Origin: PWQG01 sp050486205
GTDB taxonomy: Bacteria; Pseudomonadota; Gammaproteobacteria; Pseudomonadales; Pseudohongiellaceae
Assembly: GCA_050486205.1 (NCBI GenBank)
Contig: JBJHCW010000010.1
Location: 43,147-107,146 of the forward strand
Reading direction: 5' to 3'
Length of the DNA: 64,000 nucleotides
Below the pieces are notes generated by a model. That model saw only the letters and a program-made list of their open reading frames with translations, did not search any database and was not told the origin of the DNA. How positions within the stretch are numbered: position 1 is the stretch's first letter; each line of letters opens with the position of its first letter. Below, one piece after another: positions 52,182-61,386 of the stretch. Made by a program: the position numbers and the translations under genes.

Positions 52182-52817
52182 GTGGTTGAAATCGTCAGGG
52201 CTGGCGGCTGGCTCATGCTGCCCATTCTATTGTGCTCCATTGTGGCCATTGCCATTGTCATTGAACGATTCTGGACGCTCAGTGCAGCGCGGATTGTACC
52301 GCGCCACACCGTCGGTCAGGTATGGAACTGGATTCGTAACAACGAACTGGATGCGGGCCATCTGAAGCAGTTGCGATTGGGTTCGCCGCTGGGCCAGATC
52401 CTGGCAGCCGGGCTGATCAATGCCCGTCATGGTCGTGAGACCATGAGCCAGGGAATAGAGCAGGCGGCCAATCTGGTGGTGCACGAGATGGAACGTTATC
52501 TCAGCACACTGGGCACCATTGCAGCCATCACGCCTCTGCTTGGACTGCTCGGTACGGTGATTGGCATGATTCGGGTATTCACTGAAATCATGATCCAGGG
52601 TACCGGAAACCCCAATGCGCTGGCCGGTGGCATTTCCGAAGCACTGATCACCACTGCGGCAGGGCTCACCGTTGCCATTCCGGCCTATGCCTTCCATCGC
52701 TTTTTCCAGCGCCGGGTGGATACACTGGTTCTGGAGCTGGAGCAGGAGTCTGCCAAGCTGGTGGATGCATTGCACAGCGATCGTAAGGTCGATATCAAAG
52801 AGACAGCAGCAACGTGA
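52182..52817 (+). CDS. exbB: ExbB/TolQ-family proton channel protein
   Basis: 211-residue MotA/TolQ/ExbB family protein with three membrane helices (about 10-30, 108-130, 150-172) and the conserved LGTIAAITPLLGLLGTVIGMIR segment shortened here to its key LGLLGTV core. With ExbD it forms a proton-driven motor. No TonB or Tol genes adjoin. The place before msbA-lpxK is common in gammaproteobacteria; what it energises there is unclear. GTG at 52182 with a GGAGG site 6 bases upstream is preferred to TTG at 52176. Overlaps exbD by 4 bases. Confidence 0.92.
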   Translation: MVEIVRAGGWLMLPILLCSIVAIAIVIERFWTLSAARIVPRHTVGQVWNWIRNNELDAGHLKQLRLGSPLGQILAAGLINARHGRETMSQGIEQAANLVVHEMERYLSTLGTIAAITPLLGLLGTVIGMIRVFTEIMIQGTGNPNALAGGISEALITTAAGLTVAIPAYAFHRFFQRRVDTLVLELEQESAKLVDALHSDRKVDIKETAAT

Positions 52818-53236
52818 AATTCAAGCGGCGTCTGCGGGAAGAACCGGCGATCAATCTGACGGCTCTGATTGATGTGGTTTTCCTGTTGCTGATCTTTTTT
52901 ATGGTCACCACTACATTCACGCGTGAAACAAGGCTGTCGGTGGATCTGCCCGAGGCCGATGCCGAGCCGGCGGTTGAGCAGGCTGCCCAGACGGAAATCA
53001 TCGTCAGCCGGGAAGGGCAGTATGCGGTGGATGGACAGCTGTTGGTGGACGTGCGGATCGATACACTGATGCGGGCACTGGAGCAGGCAACGGGGGGCGA
53101 TCGTAGCCGACCGATACTGCTGATTGCTGATGCCCAGGCCACTCATCAGGCGGTGGTCACTGCCATGGACGCCATCGGGCGGGCAGGATTCAGTCGCCTG
53201 AGCATAGCCACGCGCGGCATGGATACGGAAAACTGA
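52814..53236 (+). CDS. exbD: ExbD/TolR-family protein
   Basis: 140-residue single-span protein. The helix (about 16-38) begins INLTALIDVVFLLLIFF, containing the proton-carrying Asp of the family; a periplasmic domain follows. GTG start at 52814 overlaps the exbB stop. It ends in TGATG shared with msbA, so exbB-exbD-msbA-lpxK are likely translated together. Confidence 0.93.
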   Translation: MKFKRRLREEPAINLTALIDVVFLLLIFFMVTTTFTRETRLSVDLPEADAEPAVEQAAQTEIIVSREGQYAVDGQLLVDVRIDTLMRALEQATGGDRSRPILLIADAQATHQAVVTAMDAIGRAGFSRLSIATRGMDTEN

Positions 53237-55026
53237 TGATCAAGGTATTTGTGGCGGCTGACGCCAGTGCAGAGAAAGTCAACGCGTCGGGCTGGAAGAT
53301 CTATGGTCGACTGCTTGGTTATGTGCGCCCGCATCTGGGCATGTTCAGCATCTGTCTTCTTGGTTACGCCATCTTTGCAAGCACCAGTCCTGCCACGGCA
53401 GCCTGGCTGGGTTGGACCATTGATCAGGTGGAAGCGCAGAACGCCGACGCACGCATCATCAGCCCGATTCTGTGTGTATTGATTGTGCTTGTGCGCGGCA
53501 TTGGTGGTTTTCTTGGTGGTTATTCACTGGAACATGTGGCCAACCACGTCATTCACAAGCTGCGATGCCAGATCATTGATCAGCTGCTGACCCTGCCAGT
53601 GCGTTACTACGATCGCAACACCATTGGCCGGCTGGTGTCCAAAGTCACCTATGACGTGATGCAGGTCAAGGGCGCGGCCACCAATGCCATCACCGTGCTG
53701 CTGCGAGAAGGTCTGACAGTGGTAGGCCTGCTGATCGCCCTTTTCTGGGTGAATTGGCGCCTTAGTCTGGTCTTTTTGCTGGTGGCGCCCGCAGTGGGTT
53801 ATGTGGTGTACCTGGCTACATCGCGCTACAGAAAATACAGTCGTCAGATGCAGGACTCGATGGGTGATGTGACTCACATCGCCAATGAATCCATCAAGGG
53901 CCAGCGGGTGATACGCACCTTCAACGCCGGCAAGTATGTGGCTGAACGCTTCAGTCGGGCCAGTGAGAAAAACCGGCGCCAGAACATGAAAATGGTTCTG
54001 ACCCAGAATACGGCCACACCACTGATTCAACTGCTGGTGGCTGCCGCCATGGCAATACTGCTGTGGTTTGCCATGTCGCCGCAGATTCTTGCCAATACCT
54101 CGGCCGGGGAACTGGTCACCTTCCTGACCCTGGCGGGGCTGCTTGCCAAACCACTGAAACAGCTCTCCGGTGTCAATGCCATCATCCAGCGCGGCATTTC
54201 CGCTTCAGCCAGTATTTTTGAACTGCTGGATGAGGATCGCGAGCGCGATTTTGGCACACACACGGTAGCCCGTGTTGAAGGGCGCGTGCAGTTCAGGGAT
54301 GTGCATTTCGCCTATGAAGACAACGAACCGGTACTCAAAGACATCAATCTGGATGTGTTGCCAGGGCAGAGCGTGGCACTGGTCGGACGCTCCGGCAGTG
54401 GCAAGTCCACCCTGGTCAGCCTGTTACCCCGTTTTTATGACGCGGTGCAGGGTACGATTCTGCTTGACGGTGTGGATGTGCGTGACTACACCCTGGAGAA
54501 CCTGCGCAGCCACGTTGCCCTGGTGTCGCAGGAGGTGATCCTGTTCGAAGGCAGCATACGGGACAATATTGCCTATGGGCACCAAGGGGAGATTTCCGAC
54601 GAACGCATCATGGAAGTGGCTCGAAATGCTCATATTGAAGACCTGATCCTGAACTCGCCCCAGGGACTTGATACCGAGGTGGGTGATGGTGGCGCGCTGC
54701 TCTCCGGCGGGCAACGCCAGCGCCTGGCCATCGCCCGGGCGTTTCTCAAGGATGCGCCCCTGCTGATTCTGGACGAAGCCACCTCGGCACTGGATTCAGA
54801 GTCCGAGCACCACATCCAGCAGGCCCTGGCCGAGCTGATGCAGGGACGCACCACATTTGTCATTGCCCATCGTCTTTCGACTATCGAGCGGGCAGATATC
54901 ATTGTTGTCATGGAGCAGGGCAGTATTGTGGAGACCGGCACACACGCCGAACTGCTGGCGCGAAAAGGGGTTTATGCCCGTTTGCATCGCAAGCAGTTCG
55001 TCAGCGATCAGGAGCAGACCGGTTGA
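53236..55026 (+). CDS. msbA: Lipid A export ABC transporter MsbA
   Basis: Homodimeric ABC half-transporter, 596 residues, that flips lipid A-core across the inner membrane. Six N-terminal helices (about 30-320) precede the nucleotide-binding domain: Walker A GRSGSGKST (about 384-392), Q-loop, signature LSGGQRQ, Walker B LLILDEATSALD and the H-loop in VIAHRLST. lpxK, whose product makes lipid A, follows immediately, supporting the assignment. Confidence 0.95.
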   Translation: MIKVFVAADASAEKVNASGWKIYGRLLGYVRPHLGMFSICLLGYAIFASTSPATAAWLGWTIDQVEAQNADARIISPILCVLIVLVRGIGGFLGGYSLEHVANHVIHKLRCQIIDQLLTLPVRYYDRNTIGRLVSKVTYDVMQVKGAATNAITVLLREGLTVVGLLIALFWVNWRLSLVFLLVAPAVGYVVYLATSRYRKYSRQMQDSMGDVTHIANESIKGQRVIRTFNAGKYVAERFSRASEKNRRQNMKMVLTQNTATPLIQLLVAAAMAILLWFAMSPQILANTSAGELVTFLTLAGLLAKPLKQLSGVNAIIQRGISASASIFELLDEDRERDFGTHTVARVEGRVQFRDVHFAYEDNEPVLKDINLDVLPGQSVALVGRSGSGKSTLVSLLPRFYDAVQGTILLDGVDVRDYTLENLRSHVALVSQEVILFEGSIRDNIAYGHQGEISDERIMEVARNAHIEDLILNSPQGLDTEVGDGGALLSGGQRQRLAIARAFLKDAPLLILDEATSALDSESEHHIQQALAELMQGRTTFVIAHRLSTIERADIIVVMEQGSIVETGTHAELLARKGVYARLHRKQFVSDQEQTG

Positions 55027-56045
55027 TGTTTCTGGTCAGAGCCTGGTATGACAAAGCGCCCTGGTTGCGCGTGCTGTTGCCACTTGCCTGGTTGTTTCGT
55101 GTGCTTGCGGCCATGCGGCGCGCTATTCTGCTGCGTGTTGCCGGTTCACAGTCACTGCCGATCATCGTCATTGGCAACATCACACTGGGTGGGACCGGTA
55201 AAACCCCGGCCACCATCGCATTGGTACGGGCCCTGATGGCGGCGGGTTATCGCCCGGGTATTGTCAGTCGTGGGTACGGCGCACGGCCACCGGTATTTCC
55301 CTATCGCGTCAAACCGGATGACAGCAGTACGGTTGCAGGCGACGAGCCGCTGGTGCTGCTGCGTAACGTGGACGTGCCTGTTGTGCTTGATCCGCGCCGC
55401 CGCCGTGCTGCGCAGTGGCTGGCCGAGCACACCGATTGTGATGTCATTGTCAGCGATGACGGGCTGCAACATTACTGGCTGCGACGCGATTTTGAAATTG
55501 TCATGGTGGATGGGGAGCGCGGACTGGCAAACGGGTTCTGTCTGCCCGCCGGCCCCTTGCGGGAGCCGCCGTCACGGCTGGCATCTGCAGACCATGTGGT
55601 GATCAACGGTGAGGATCGCCATGGCCTGATGCCTGAGGACGCCAGCCCGCGGTACAGCCGGCTGGAATTACAGGCGCAGTACTGGGTGGATGTGCACACG
55701 GCCCAGCGTCGCAGCCTGCAGGACATGAAAGGGCGCTCGCTGCACGCCATTGCCGGTATTGGCAACCCACAACGCTTTTTTGGCCAGCTTCAAGCGCTGG
55801 GTTATGATGATGTGACCAGTCGTGCCTTTCCCGACCATCATCGTTACAGCCTGGATGACCTGACACAGAATAGTGATCGGACGCTGGTGATGACGGAAAA
55901 GGACGCGGTCAAATGCCATAATCTGGCCGGCGATGACAGCTGGTATCTGGCGGTCAGGCCGGTGCTGGCCCCGGTGCTGGTAGACCAGGTGCTGGAAATG
56001 CTTCGTGCGCGTGCCGGCGCCCGCACCACCGGGCCGGCGGACTGA
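55026..56045 (+). CDS. lpxK: Tetraacyldisaccharide 4'-kinase
   Basis: Membrane-associated P-loop kinase that phosphorylates the 4' position of the lipid A precursor. The 339-residue protein has an N-terminal amphipathic/membrane helix and Walker A GNITLGGTGKTP (about 50-61), followed by RGYGAR, DDGLQHY and ITEKDAVK-like (MTEKDAVKC) motifs. ATG at 55026 shares a base with the msbA stop. Confidence 0.96.
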   Translation: MFLVRAWYDKAPWLRVLLPLAWLFRVLAAMRRAILLRVAGSQSLPIIVIGNITLGGTGKTPATIALVRALMAAGYRPGIVSRGYGARPPVFPYRVKPDDSSTVAGDEPLVLLRNVDVPVVLDPRRRRAAQWLAEHTDCDVIVSDDGLQHYWLRRDFEIVMVDGERGLANGFCLPAGPLREPPSRLASADHVVINGEDRHGLMPEDASPRYSRLELQAQYWVDVHTAQRRSLQDMKGRSLHAIAGIGNPQRFFGQLQALGYDDVTSRAFPDHHRYSLDDLTQNSDRTLVMTEKDAVKCHNLAGDDSWYLAVRPVLAPVLVDQVLEMLRARAGARTTGPAD

Positions 56046-56089
56046 CCCCGGATACAACAGCCAAACAGGACATTCTTCTGGAGAACAGT

Positions 56090-56275
56090 ATGGATCGCAG
56101 ATTGCTCGGATTGCTGGTGTGCCCTTTGTGCAAGGGTGAGCTCACCTACCGGAAAAATGCCAATGAGCTGATCTGTTATGCCGATGCACTGGCTTTCCCT
56201 GTGCGTGATGGCATTCCGGTTATGCTGGAGGAAGAAGCCCGGGAGCTTACACCGGAAGAGCGGGAACAACGCTGA
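56090..56275 (+). CDS. Trm112-family small protein (YcaR-like)
   Basis: 61-residue protein matching the bacterial Trm112/UPF0434 group that sits between lpxK and kdsB in many gammaproteobacteria. It has CPLC near the N-terminus and a lone Cys in LICYADALAFPVRDGIP, so a full four-Cys zinc site is not present. Family members may support methyltransferases; function here is unknown. The stop overlaps the kdsB start (TGATG). Confidence 0.92.
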   Translation: MDRRLLGLLVCPLCKGELTYRKNANELICYADALAFPVRDGIPVMLEEEARELTPEEREQR

Positions 56276-57057
56276 TGGGTTTTGTGGTGGTCATTCCCGC
56301 CAGGTATGCCTCCACGAGGCTTCCGGGCAAGCCGCTGCGAATGATTGGCGACTGGCCAATGATCCGCCATGTCTACGAACGTGCCCGGCAGAGTCGGGCC
56401 GATGCTGTCTATATTGCCACCGACAGCCCGGAAATCCTGGAAGCCGCCTCGGGCTTTACCAACAATGCCCTATTGACCGGTGATCACCATCAATCGGGTA
56501 CGGACCGGATTCAGGAAGTGGTCACAAAACTGGCGCTGAGTGAACGGGACATTGTAGTGAATGTACAGGGTGACGAGCCCCTGATCCCTCCAGCATTGAT
56601 CGACCAGGTGGCCGATGACCTCATGACACACGCCGATGCCGGTATCAGTTCCCTGTACGAGCCAATTGATGATCTGTCCGGTCTGAATAATCCGAATGTG
56701 GTCAAGGTTGTCACCGATGCCAAAGGGTACGCGCTGTATTTCAGCCGGTCACCGCTGCCATGGCATGACCCGACGATGTCCCCGGACGCCGGGGCGGCAG
56801 TGAGTGCACAGCGACATATCGGCATTTATGCCTACCGCGTTGCTACACTCAATGACTTTGTTGCCTGGTCTTCGTCCTTGCTGGAGCGTGCCGAGCGACT
56901 GGAGCAATTGCGCGCCCTGCATAACGGGGTCAGGATTCACATGTCTCAGGCCGGTGTGGCTGCACCTGGCGGGGTGGATACCGAAGAGGATCTGGCACGA
57001 ATTCTCGATCATCTCAGGCAGCAGTCGCCACAGCCAGGCTCGGTCAATGGACGTTGA
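56275..57057 (+). CDS. kdsB: 3-deoxy-manno-octulosonate cytidylyltransferase
   Basis: Activates Kdo to CMP-Kdo for lipopolysaccharide core synthesis. The 260-residue nucleotidyltransferase shows VVIPARYASTRLPGKPL at the N-terminus, TDSPEI, SGTDRIQEV, VVNVQGDEPLIPP and HIGIYAYR. Overlaps murB by 11 bases. Confidence 0.97.
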   Translation: MGFVVVIPARYASTRLPGKPLRMIGDWPMIRHVYERARQSRADAVYIATDSPEILEAASGFTNNALLTGDHHQSGTDRIQEVVTKLALSERDIVVNVQGDEPLIPPALIDQVADDLMTHADAGISSLYEPIDDLSGLNNPNVVKVVTDAKGYALYFSRSPLPWHDPTMSPDAGAAVSAQRHIGIYAYRVATLNDFVAWSSSLLERAERLEQLRALHNGVRIHMSQAGVAAPGGVDTEEDLARILDHLRQQSPQPGSVNGR

Positions 57058-58087
57058 GGTCAACGGCTCACTGAGGGCCTTCAACACCTTCTCCGTGGAC
57101 GCCCGTGCGCGGCGCCTGGTGCATGTCACCGATCTGGATGAGCTTCTGGCCGCCCTGCGCCTTGCCGAACGTCTGGGTATTCCCCATATGTTGCTCGGCG
57201 GCGGCAGCAATGTGCTTTTTGTGGACGACTACCCGGGCGTGGTGATTCATATGGCCAGCCAGGGTATTGAAATAGACCTGCCCCGTGCTCATATGCATAT
57301 TGCAGCGGGCGAGAACTGGCACCGCACGGTGGAGACTGCGCTCTCGCACGACCTGTATGGTCTGGAGAATCTTGCGTTGATTCCCGGCTCGGTTGGCGCA
57401 GCACCGGTGCAGAACATTGGTGCATACGGTGTGGAGCTTTCCCGGTGTCTTGATTATGTGGATGTGCTGGACATCGATACTTCACTGGTGACGCGCATGA
57501 GCGCAGTCGAGTGTCGATTCGCGTATAGAGACAGCATCTTCAAGCAGGAACTGAAACGGCGCAGTATCATCCTGGCGGTCGGGCTGCAGTTATCGCGCGA
57601 GGCGCATGTTGAAACGGCTTATCCCTCCCTGGCCGCGCATCTGGCGTCACACAGTGAAGCCCCCATCACACCGCACATCGTTTTCGGGGCAGTATGTGAG
57701 ATTCGCCGGGCGCGATTGCCGGATCCGCAGGAGCTCGGCAATGCCGGCAGTTTCTTCAAGAATCCGGTGATCAGTAACGAGCAGCTGAAAGCGCTGCAGA
57801 AAGATTACCCGGAAATGCCTTTTTACGGACAGGGTGACAATCAGGTCAAGGTGCCGGCAGCCTGGCTGATTGAAGCCGATGGCTGGAAAGGCCACCGTAG
57901 CGGTGACGCAGGCGTGCATACCGAGCAGGCGCTTGTGCTGGTCAACCACGGGGCTGCCACTGGCCAGGAAATCGTCCAGCTGGCACGGCTCATTGCAGCA
58001 GGTGTGCGGCGCAGGTTCGGCATCACGCTCAGCCCGGAAGTGCGCATAGTACCAGAGCGGCCAGTACCGGAGCAGGGTGATGGCTGA
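57047..58087 (+). CDS. murB: UDP-N-acetylenolpyruvoylglucosamine reductase
   Basis: FAD enzyme that reduces the enolpyruvyl group to make UDP-MurNAc for peptidoglycan. The 346-residue type I MurB has LGGGSNVLF, PGSVGAAPVQNIGAYG and the catalytic serine in GNAGSFFKNP. The frame is open far upstream within kdsB; ATG at 57047 gives the family start MDVEVNGSLRAFNTF. Ends 8 bases inside uvrC. Confidence 0.96.
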   Translation: MDVEVNGSLRAFNTFSVDARARRLVHVTDLDELLAALRLAERLGIPHMLLGGGSNVLFVDDYPGVVIHMASQGIEIDLPRAHMHIAAGENWHRTVETALSHDLYGLENLALIPGSVGAAPVQNIGAYGVELSRCLDYVDVLDIDTSLVTRMSAVECRFAYRDSIFKQELKRRSIILAVGLQLSREAHVETAYPSLAAHLASHSEAPITPHIVFGAVCEIRRARLPDPQELGNAGSFFKNPVISNEQLKALQKDYPEMPFYGQGDNQVKVPAAWLIEADGWKGHRSGDAGVHTEQALVLVNHGAATGQEIVQLARLIAAGVRRRFGITLSPEVRIVPERPVPEQGDG

Positions 58088-59960
58088 TCATCACAATGCA
58101 GACGAACCGGGATTCGATCACAAATCCGTGCTGGCCAACATGAGCACACGCCCCGGAGTCTACCGGATGCTGGATAAAGCAGGCAAAGTCCTGTACGTGG
58201 GCAAGGCGCGTAATCTGCGCAAACGGGTAGGCAATTATTTCCGGGCCTCGGGCCTGGACACCAAGACCATGACCCTGGTGTCACACATTGCTGCCATAGA
58301 AGTCACCGTCACCGCGAGCGAAACCGAAGCCCTGCTGCTCGAGCAGAGTCTGATCAAGAAACTGCGCCCCCCGTACAACATTCAACTGCGCGACGACAAG
58401 TCCTACCCCTACATCATGCTGACCGACCGCGATGAATATCCGCGCCTGGCATTCTACCGGGGCAGTCGCAAACGCAAGGCCAGTTTCTTCGGGCCTTATC
58501 CCAGTGCCAGCGCAGTGCGGGAAACACTGGCCATACTGCAGAAAGTGTTTCGTCTGCGTCAGTGTGAGGACAGTTATTTCAGCAATCGTTCCCGGCCCTG
58601 CCTTCAGTACCAGATTGATCGTTGTACCGCGCCCTGCGTGGAATACATTTCACCCGAGGAGTACGCGCGCGACGTGCGGTATACCCGCCTGTTTCTGGAA
58701 GGACGCAGCGATGCGGTGGTCAACGAGCTGGAAGCGCGCATGAAGGAAAAATCAGAGCAACTGGCTTTTGAGCATGCCGCGCGCATCCGGGATCAGATTG
58801 TTGATCTGCGCCGCATCCAGGAACAGCAGTATGTGGCCGGCCAGACAGGTGACGCCGACGTGCTGGGCGTGGCCATGTACGCTGCCTATGCCTGTGTGCA
58901 TATTGTTTTCATCCGGGGCGGCCGGGTCATAGGCAGCAAACACTTCTACCCGCGCGACCGACTGGCCAACACACCGGCCCAGCTGCTGACGGCATTTGTT
59001 GCCCAATACTATATACGCGAGGACAATGCCGCCAACATACCCGCCGAGATCATTGTCAGTACGGCGCCGGAGGACAAGGCCACTCTGCTCGAAGCGCTCA
59101 GCCATTGCGCCGGGCGCCAGATACGATTGACCGCCACCGTGCGCTCCCACCGCGCCCGCTGGCTGGACATGGCGGTGACCAACGCTGCGCAGGGCCTGCA
59201 AAGCCTGGTCAACAGCCGCCAGCAGAGTCAGCAGCGCGTGGCGGCACTGCAACAGGCACTGTCACTGCCGGCGCTGCCTCAGCGTATAGAGTGTTTTGAC
59301 ATCAGCCATACCATGGGTGAGAAGACCGTGGCTTCCTGTGTTGTCTTTGATCTGAACGGTCCACTGAAATCCGATTACCGGCGCTTCAATATCACCGGCG
59401 TGCAGGCTGGTGACGACTACGCCGCCATGGAGCAGGCGCTGCTGCGGCGTTACACCCCCAAGACAGACAGCAAGGCAGATGATGTGGGCATGAAAATCCC
59501 CGACATCCTGCTCATTGACGGGGGCAAGGGCCAGCTCGGCAAGGCGCGCGAGGTACTGGCCCAGTGCCAGTTACAGGATGTGTTGCTGCTGGGCATTGCC
59601 AAAGGCGTGAGCCGCAGGGCAGGGCAGGAGACCCTGTATCTGGCCGGGGCTGATACAACATCCACCATGAAGGAGGTGGTGCTGCCTGAGGTGTCACCTG
59701 CGCTGCATCTGCTGCAACAGATCCGGGACGAAGCGCACCGCTTTGCCATCACCGGCCACCGCCAGCGCCGTGCCAAGGCGCGTAAAACCTCGCCATTGGA
59801 GCAGATTCCGGGGTTGGGACCGAAGCGCCGCAGGGCCCTGCTGACCTATTTTGGCGGCCAGCAGGCGCTGGACAGGGCCAGTGAGCAGCAGATCGCCAAA
59901 GTACCCGGTATCAGCCGCAAGCTGGCCGCTGATGTTTATGCTGCCCTGCATAACGAGTAG
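58080..59960 (+). CDS. uvrC: Excinuclease ABC subunit C
   Basis: Makes both incisions in nucleotide excision repair. The 626-residue protein has the GIY-YIG nuclease domain (GVYRML ... LYVGKARNLRKRV, about 22-45), a Cys-rich patch (CEDSY ... CLQYQIDRCTAPC), the UVR domain (about 205-240), the RNase H-like C-terminal endonuclease (ECFDISHTMGE, LIDGGKGQL) and tandem helix-hairpin-helix motifs at the end. The start could be GTG at 58077 or ATG at 58080. No SOS box seen upstream, as it lies inside an operon. Confidence 0.96.
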   Translation: MADHHNADEPGFDHKSVLANMSTRPGVYRMLDKAGKVLYVGKARNLRKRVGNYFRASGLDTKTMTLVSHIAAIEVTVTASETEALLLEQSLIKKLRPPYNIQLRDDKSYPYIMLTDRDEYPRLAFYRGSRKRKASFFGPYPSASAVRETLAILQKVFRLRQCEDSYFSNRSRPCLQYQIDRCTAPCVEYISPEEYARDVRYTRLFLEGRSDAVVNELEARMKEKSEQLAFEHAARIRDQIVDLRRIQEQQYVAGQTGDADVLGVAMYAAYACVHIVFIRGGRVIGSKHFYPRDRLANTPAQLLTAFVAQYYIREDNAANIPAEIIVSTAPEDKATLLEALSHCAGRQIRLTATVRSHRARWLDMAVTNAAQGLQSLVNSRQQSQQRVAALQQALSLPALPQRIECFDISHTMGEKTVASCVVFDLNGPLKSDYRRFNITGVQAGDDYAAMEQALLRRYTPKTDSKADDVGMKIPDILLIDGGKGQLGKAREVLAQCQLQDVLLLGIAKGVSRRAGQETLYLAGADTTSTMKEVVLPEVSPALHLLQQIRDEAHRFAITGHRQRRAKARKTSPLEQIPGLGPKRRRALLTYFGGQQALDRASEQQIAKVPGISRKLAADVYAALHNE

Positions 59961-59999
59961 AATGACCGCTTACACAAGCAGTGTGGAGGAAGCGGCGGC

Positions 60000-60551
60000 A
60001 TGAATACAGCCAATTGGGTGACAATCATCAGGGTGCTTATGGTGCCGCTAGTAGTTGTTGTGTATTACTCACCCCTGGCCTGGGCCAATCTCTTTGCCGC
60101 CGCTCTGTTCGCCATAGCCAGCATCACTGACTGGCTGGACGGCTATCTGGCCCGCAAGCTGAATCAGACCTCCGCTTTTGGCGCCTTTCTGGATCCGGTG
60201 GCCGACAAGCTGCTGGTGGTGGTGGCGCTGGTACTGCTCACCGCCATTTACCCCAGCGTCTGGTTTGTGCTGCCAGTGGCCATCATCATTGCCCGGGAGA
60301 TCTTTGTATCCGCACTGCGGGAGTGGATGGCCAATGTGAACCAGCGCGATCTGGTTGCCGTGGGGTACATCGGCAAGGTCAAGACCACGGTGCAGATGAT
60401 AGCCATTGTTGTGCTGATTGCAGCCACGCCGGAATGGCCCCAATGGGTGACAGCATTGGGCATGATCCTGATCTATGTATCCGCTGTTTTCAGCCTCTGG
60501 TCCATGATCACCTACCTGCGCAAGGCCCTGCCTGTGCTGCAGTTGAAATAG
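60000..60551 (+). CDS. pgsA: CDP-diacylglycerol-glycerol-3-phosphate phosphatidyltransferase
   Basis: Integral membrane enzyme of phosphatidylglycerol synthesis, 183 residues, five or six helices. The CDP-alcohol phosphatidyltransferase motif D-G-x2-A-R-x8-G-x3-D-x3-D is complete in DWLDGYLARKLN ... GAFLDPVADK (about 43-67). uvrC-pgsA followed by tRNA-Gly, tRNA-Cys and tRNA-Leu is the same order as in E. coli. Confidence 0.96.
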   Translation: MNTANWVTIIRVLMVPLVVVVYYSPLAWANLFAAALFAIASITDWLDGYLARKLNQTSAFGAFLDPVADKLLVVVALVLLTAIYPSVWFVLPVAIIIAREIFVSALREWMANVNQRDLVAVGYIGKVKTTVQMIAIVVLIAATPEWPQWVTALGMILIYVSAVFSLWSMITYLRKALPVLQLK

Positions 60552-60573
60552 TGTAAAAAGCGCCGAAGGTAGC

Positions 60574-60601
60574 TTGACATATGGCCCGATGGCATTAGAA
60601 T
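60574..60601 (+). promoter_or_regulatory. tRNA operon promoter
   Basis: A perfect TTGACA (-35) and TAGAAT (-10, 5 of 6) with a 16-base spacer lie 23 bases after pgsA and 56 bases before tRNA-Gly. The -10 is followed by a GC-rich discriminator (AGGCGCC), the feature seen in stringently controlled stable-RNA promoters. Confidence 0.8.
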
Positions 60602-60656
60602 AGGCGCCTCTTTCGGACATCAGGCAACGCGCCATCAGCATGTTCAGAAGATCAGG

Positions 60657-60732
<76 letters not shown>

Positions 60733-60814
60733 AATTCTCATGCCACGGGTCCATGACAACAGTTCGTCATCGTGGCCAGCAATGACCTGTAATGGCAGAT
60801 AGATCTGGTTTACA

Positions 60815-60888
60815 GGCTGGGTGGCAGAGTGGTCATGCAGCGGACTGCAACTCCGCGTACGCCGGTTCGATTCCGACCCCAGCCTCCA
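60815..60888 (+). tRNA. tRNA-Cys (GCA)
   Basis: 74 bases. Acceptor GGCTGGG pairs with CCCAGCC; anticodon stem GCGGA/TCCGC with loop CTGCAAC and GCA at 60847-60849; T loop TTCGATT; encoded CCA. Confidence 0.96.
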
Positions 60889-60928
60889 TCCAGAACGTCT
60901 GCAACATCAGACCCTCAGTCCTTACCCG

Positions 60929-61015
60929 GCCCGGGTGGCGAAACTGGTAGACGCAAGGGACTTAAAATCCCTCGGAGGAAACTCCGTACCGGTTCGATTC
61001 CGGTCCCGGGCACCA
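60929..61015 (+). tRNA. tRNA-Leu (TAA)
   Basis: 87 bases with a long variable arm, as in class II tRNAs. Acceptor GCCCGGG pairs with CCCGGGC; anticodon TAA at 60963-60965 in loop CTTAAAA; T loop TTCGATT; encoded CCA ending at 61015. Accessory DNA begins after it, but no direct repeat of its 3' end is found further right in this window. Confidence 0.97.
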
Positions 61016-61386
61016 ATATTCTCCCCCAGGCTCCACCTGATTCCCTGACGCTGAAACCTTCATCTGCGCTCAATTGAAGCGGGCGGCAGCGCCGCTGTGC
61101 CACGAGCTGTCTGATGTGCCACGTACCTCTGTTTGTCCCGCCAATTGCTTTTCCCCACAAAATATTCTAAAACTGTCTGGGTTTGTGTGCCTGCACGGTT
61201 ATTCAGATAGGCGTGTGCACGCTGAACAGTTGAAAAATCAGCCCTGACGCCAGGGGCTGGTTAAATTTCAGGCAGTTGTCAGTGAAAACTGAGAAATTGC
61301 TCAATTGAGATAGCGTGCAGAACAATGGCGTAATCGTGGTGGCGCACGATAAAAATTTATGCATGCGGTAGAGGTTAAAGTGACGA
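61016..61386. other. Non-coding junction between tRNA-Leu and the cassette genes
   Basis: 371 bases without a convincing gene and with no room for an integrase. It contains several small hairpins: AGCCC/GGGGCT near 61240-61258, CAGTT/AACTG near 61273-61291, and ATCGTG/CACGAT at 61333-61350. Two strings resemble the recombination core GTTRRRY: GTTAAAT at 61260 and GTTAAAG at 61373. Either could mark the left edge of the cassette array (attI or a relic), but neither has a recognisable full site around it. Confidence 0.4.

Noticed and set aside
60821..61160. Short frames across the tRNA genes
   Set aside because: They translate tRNA-Cys and tRNA-Leu sequence; not genes.
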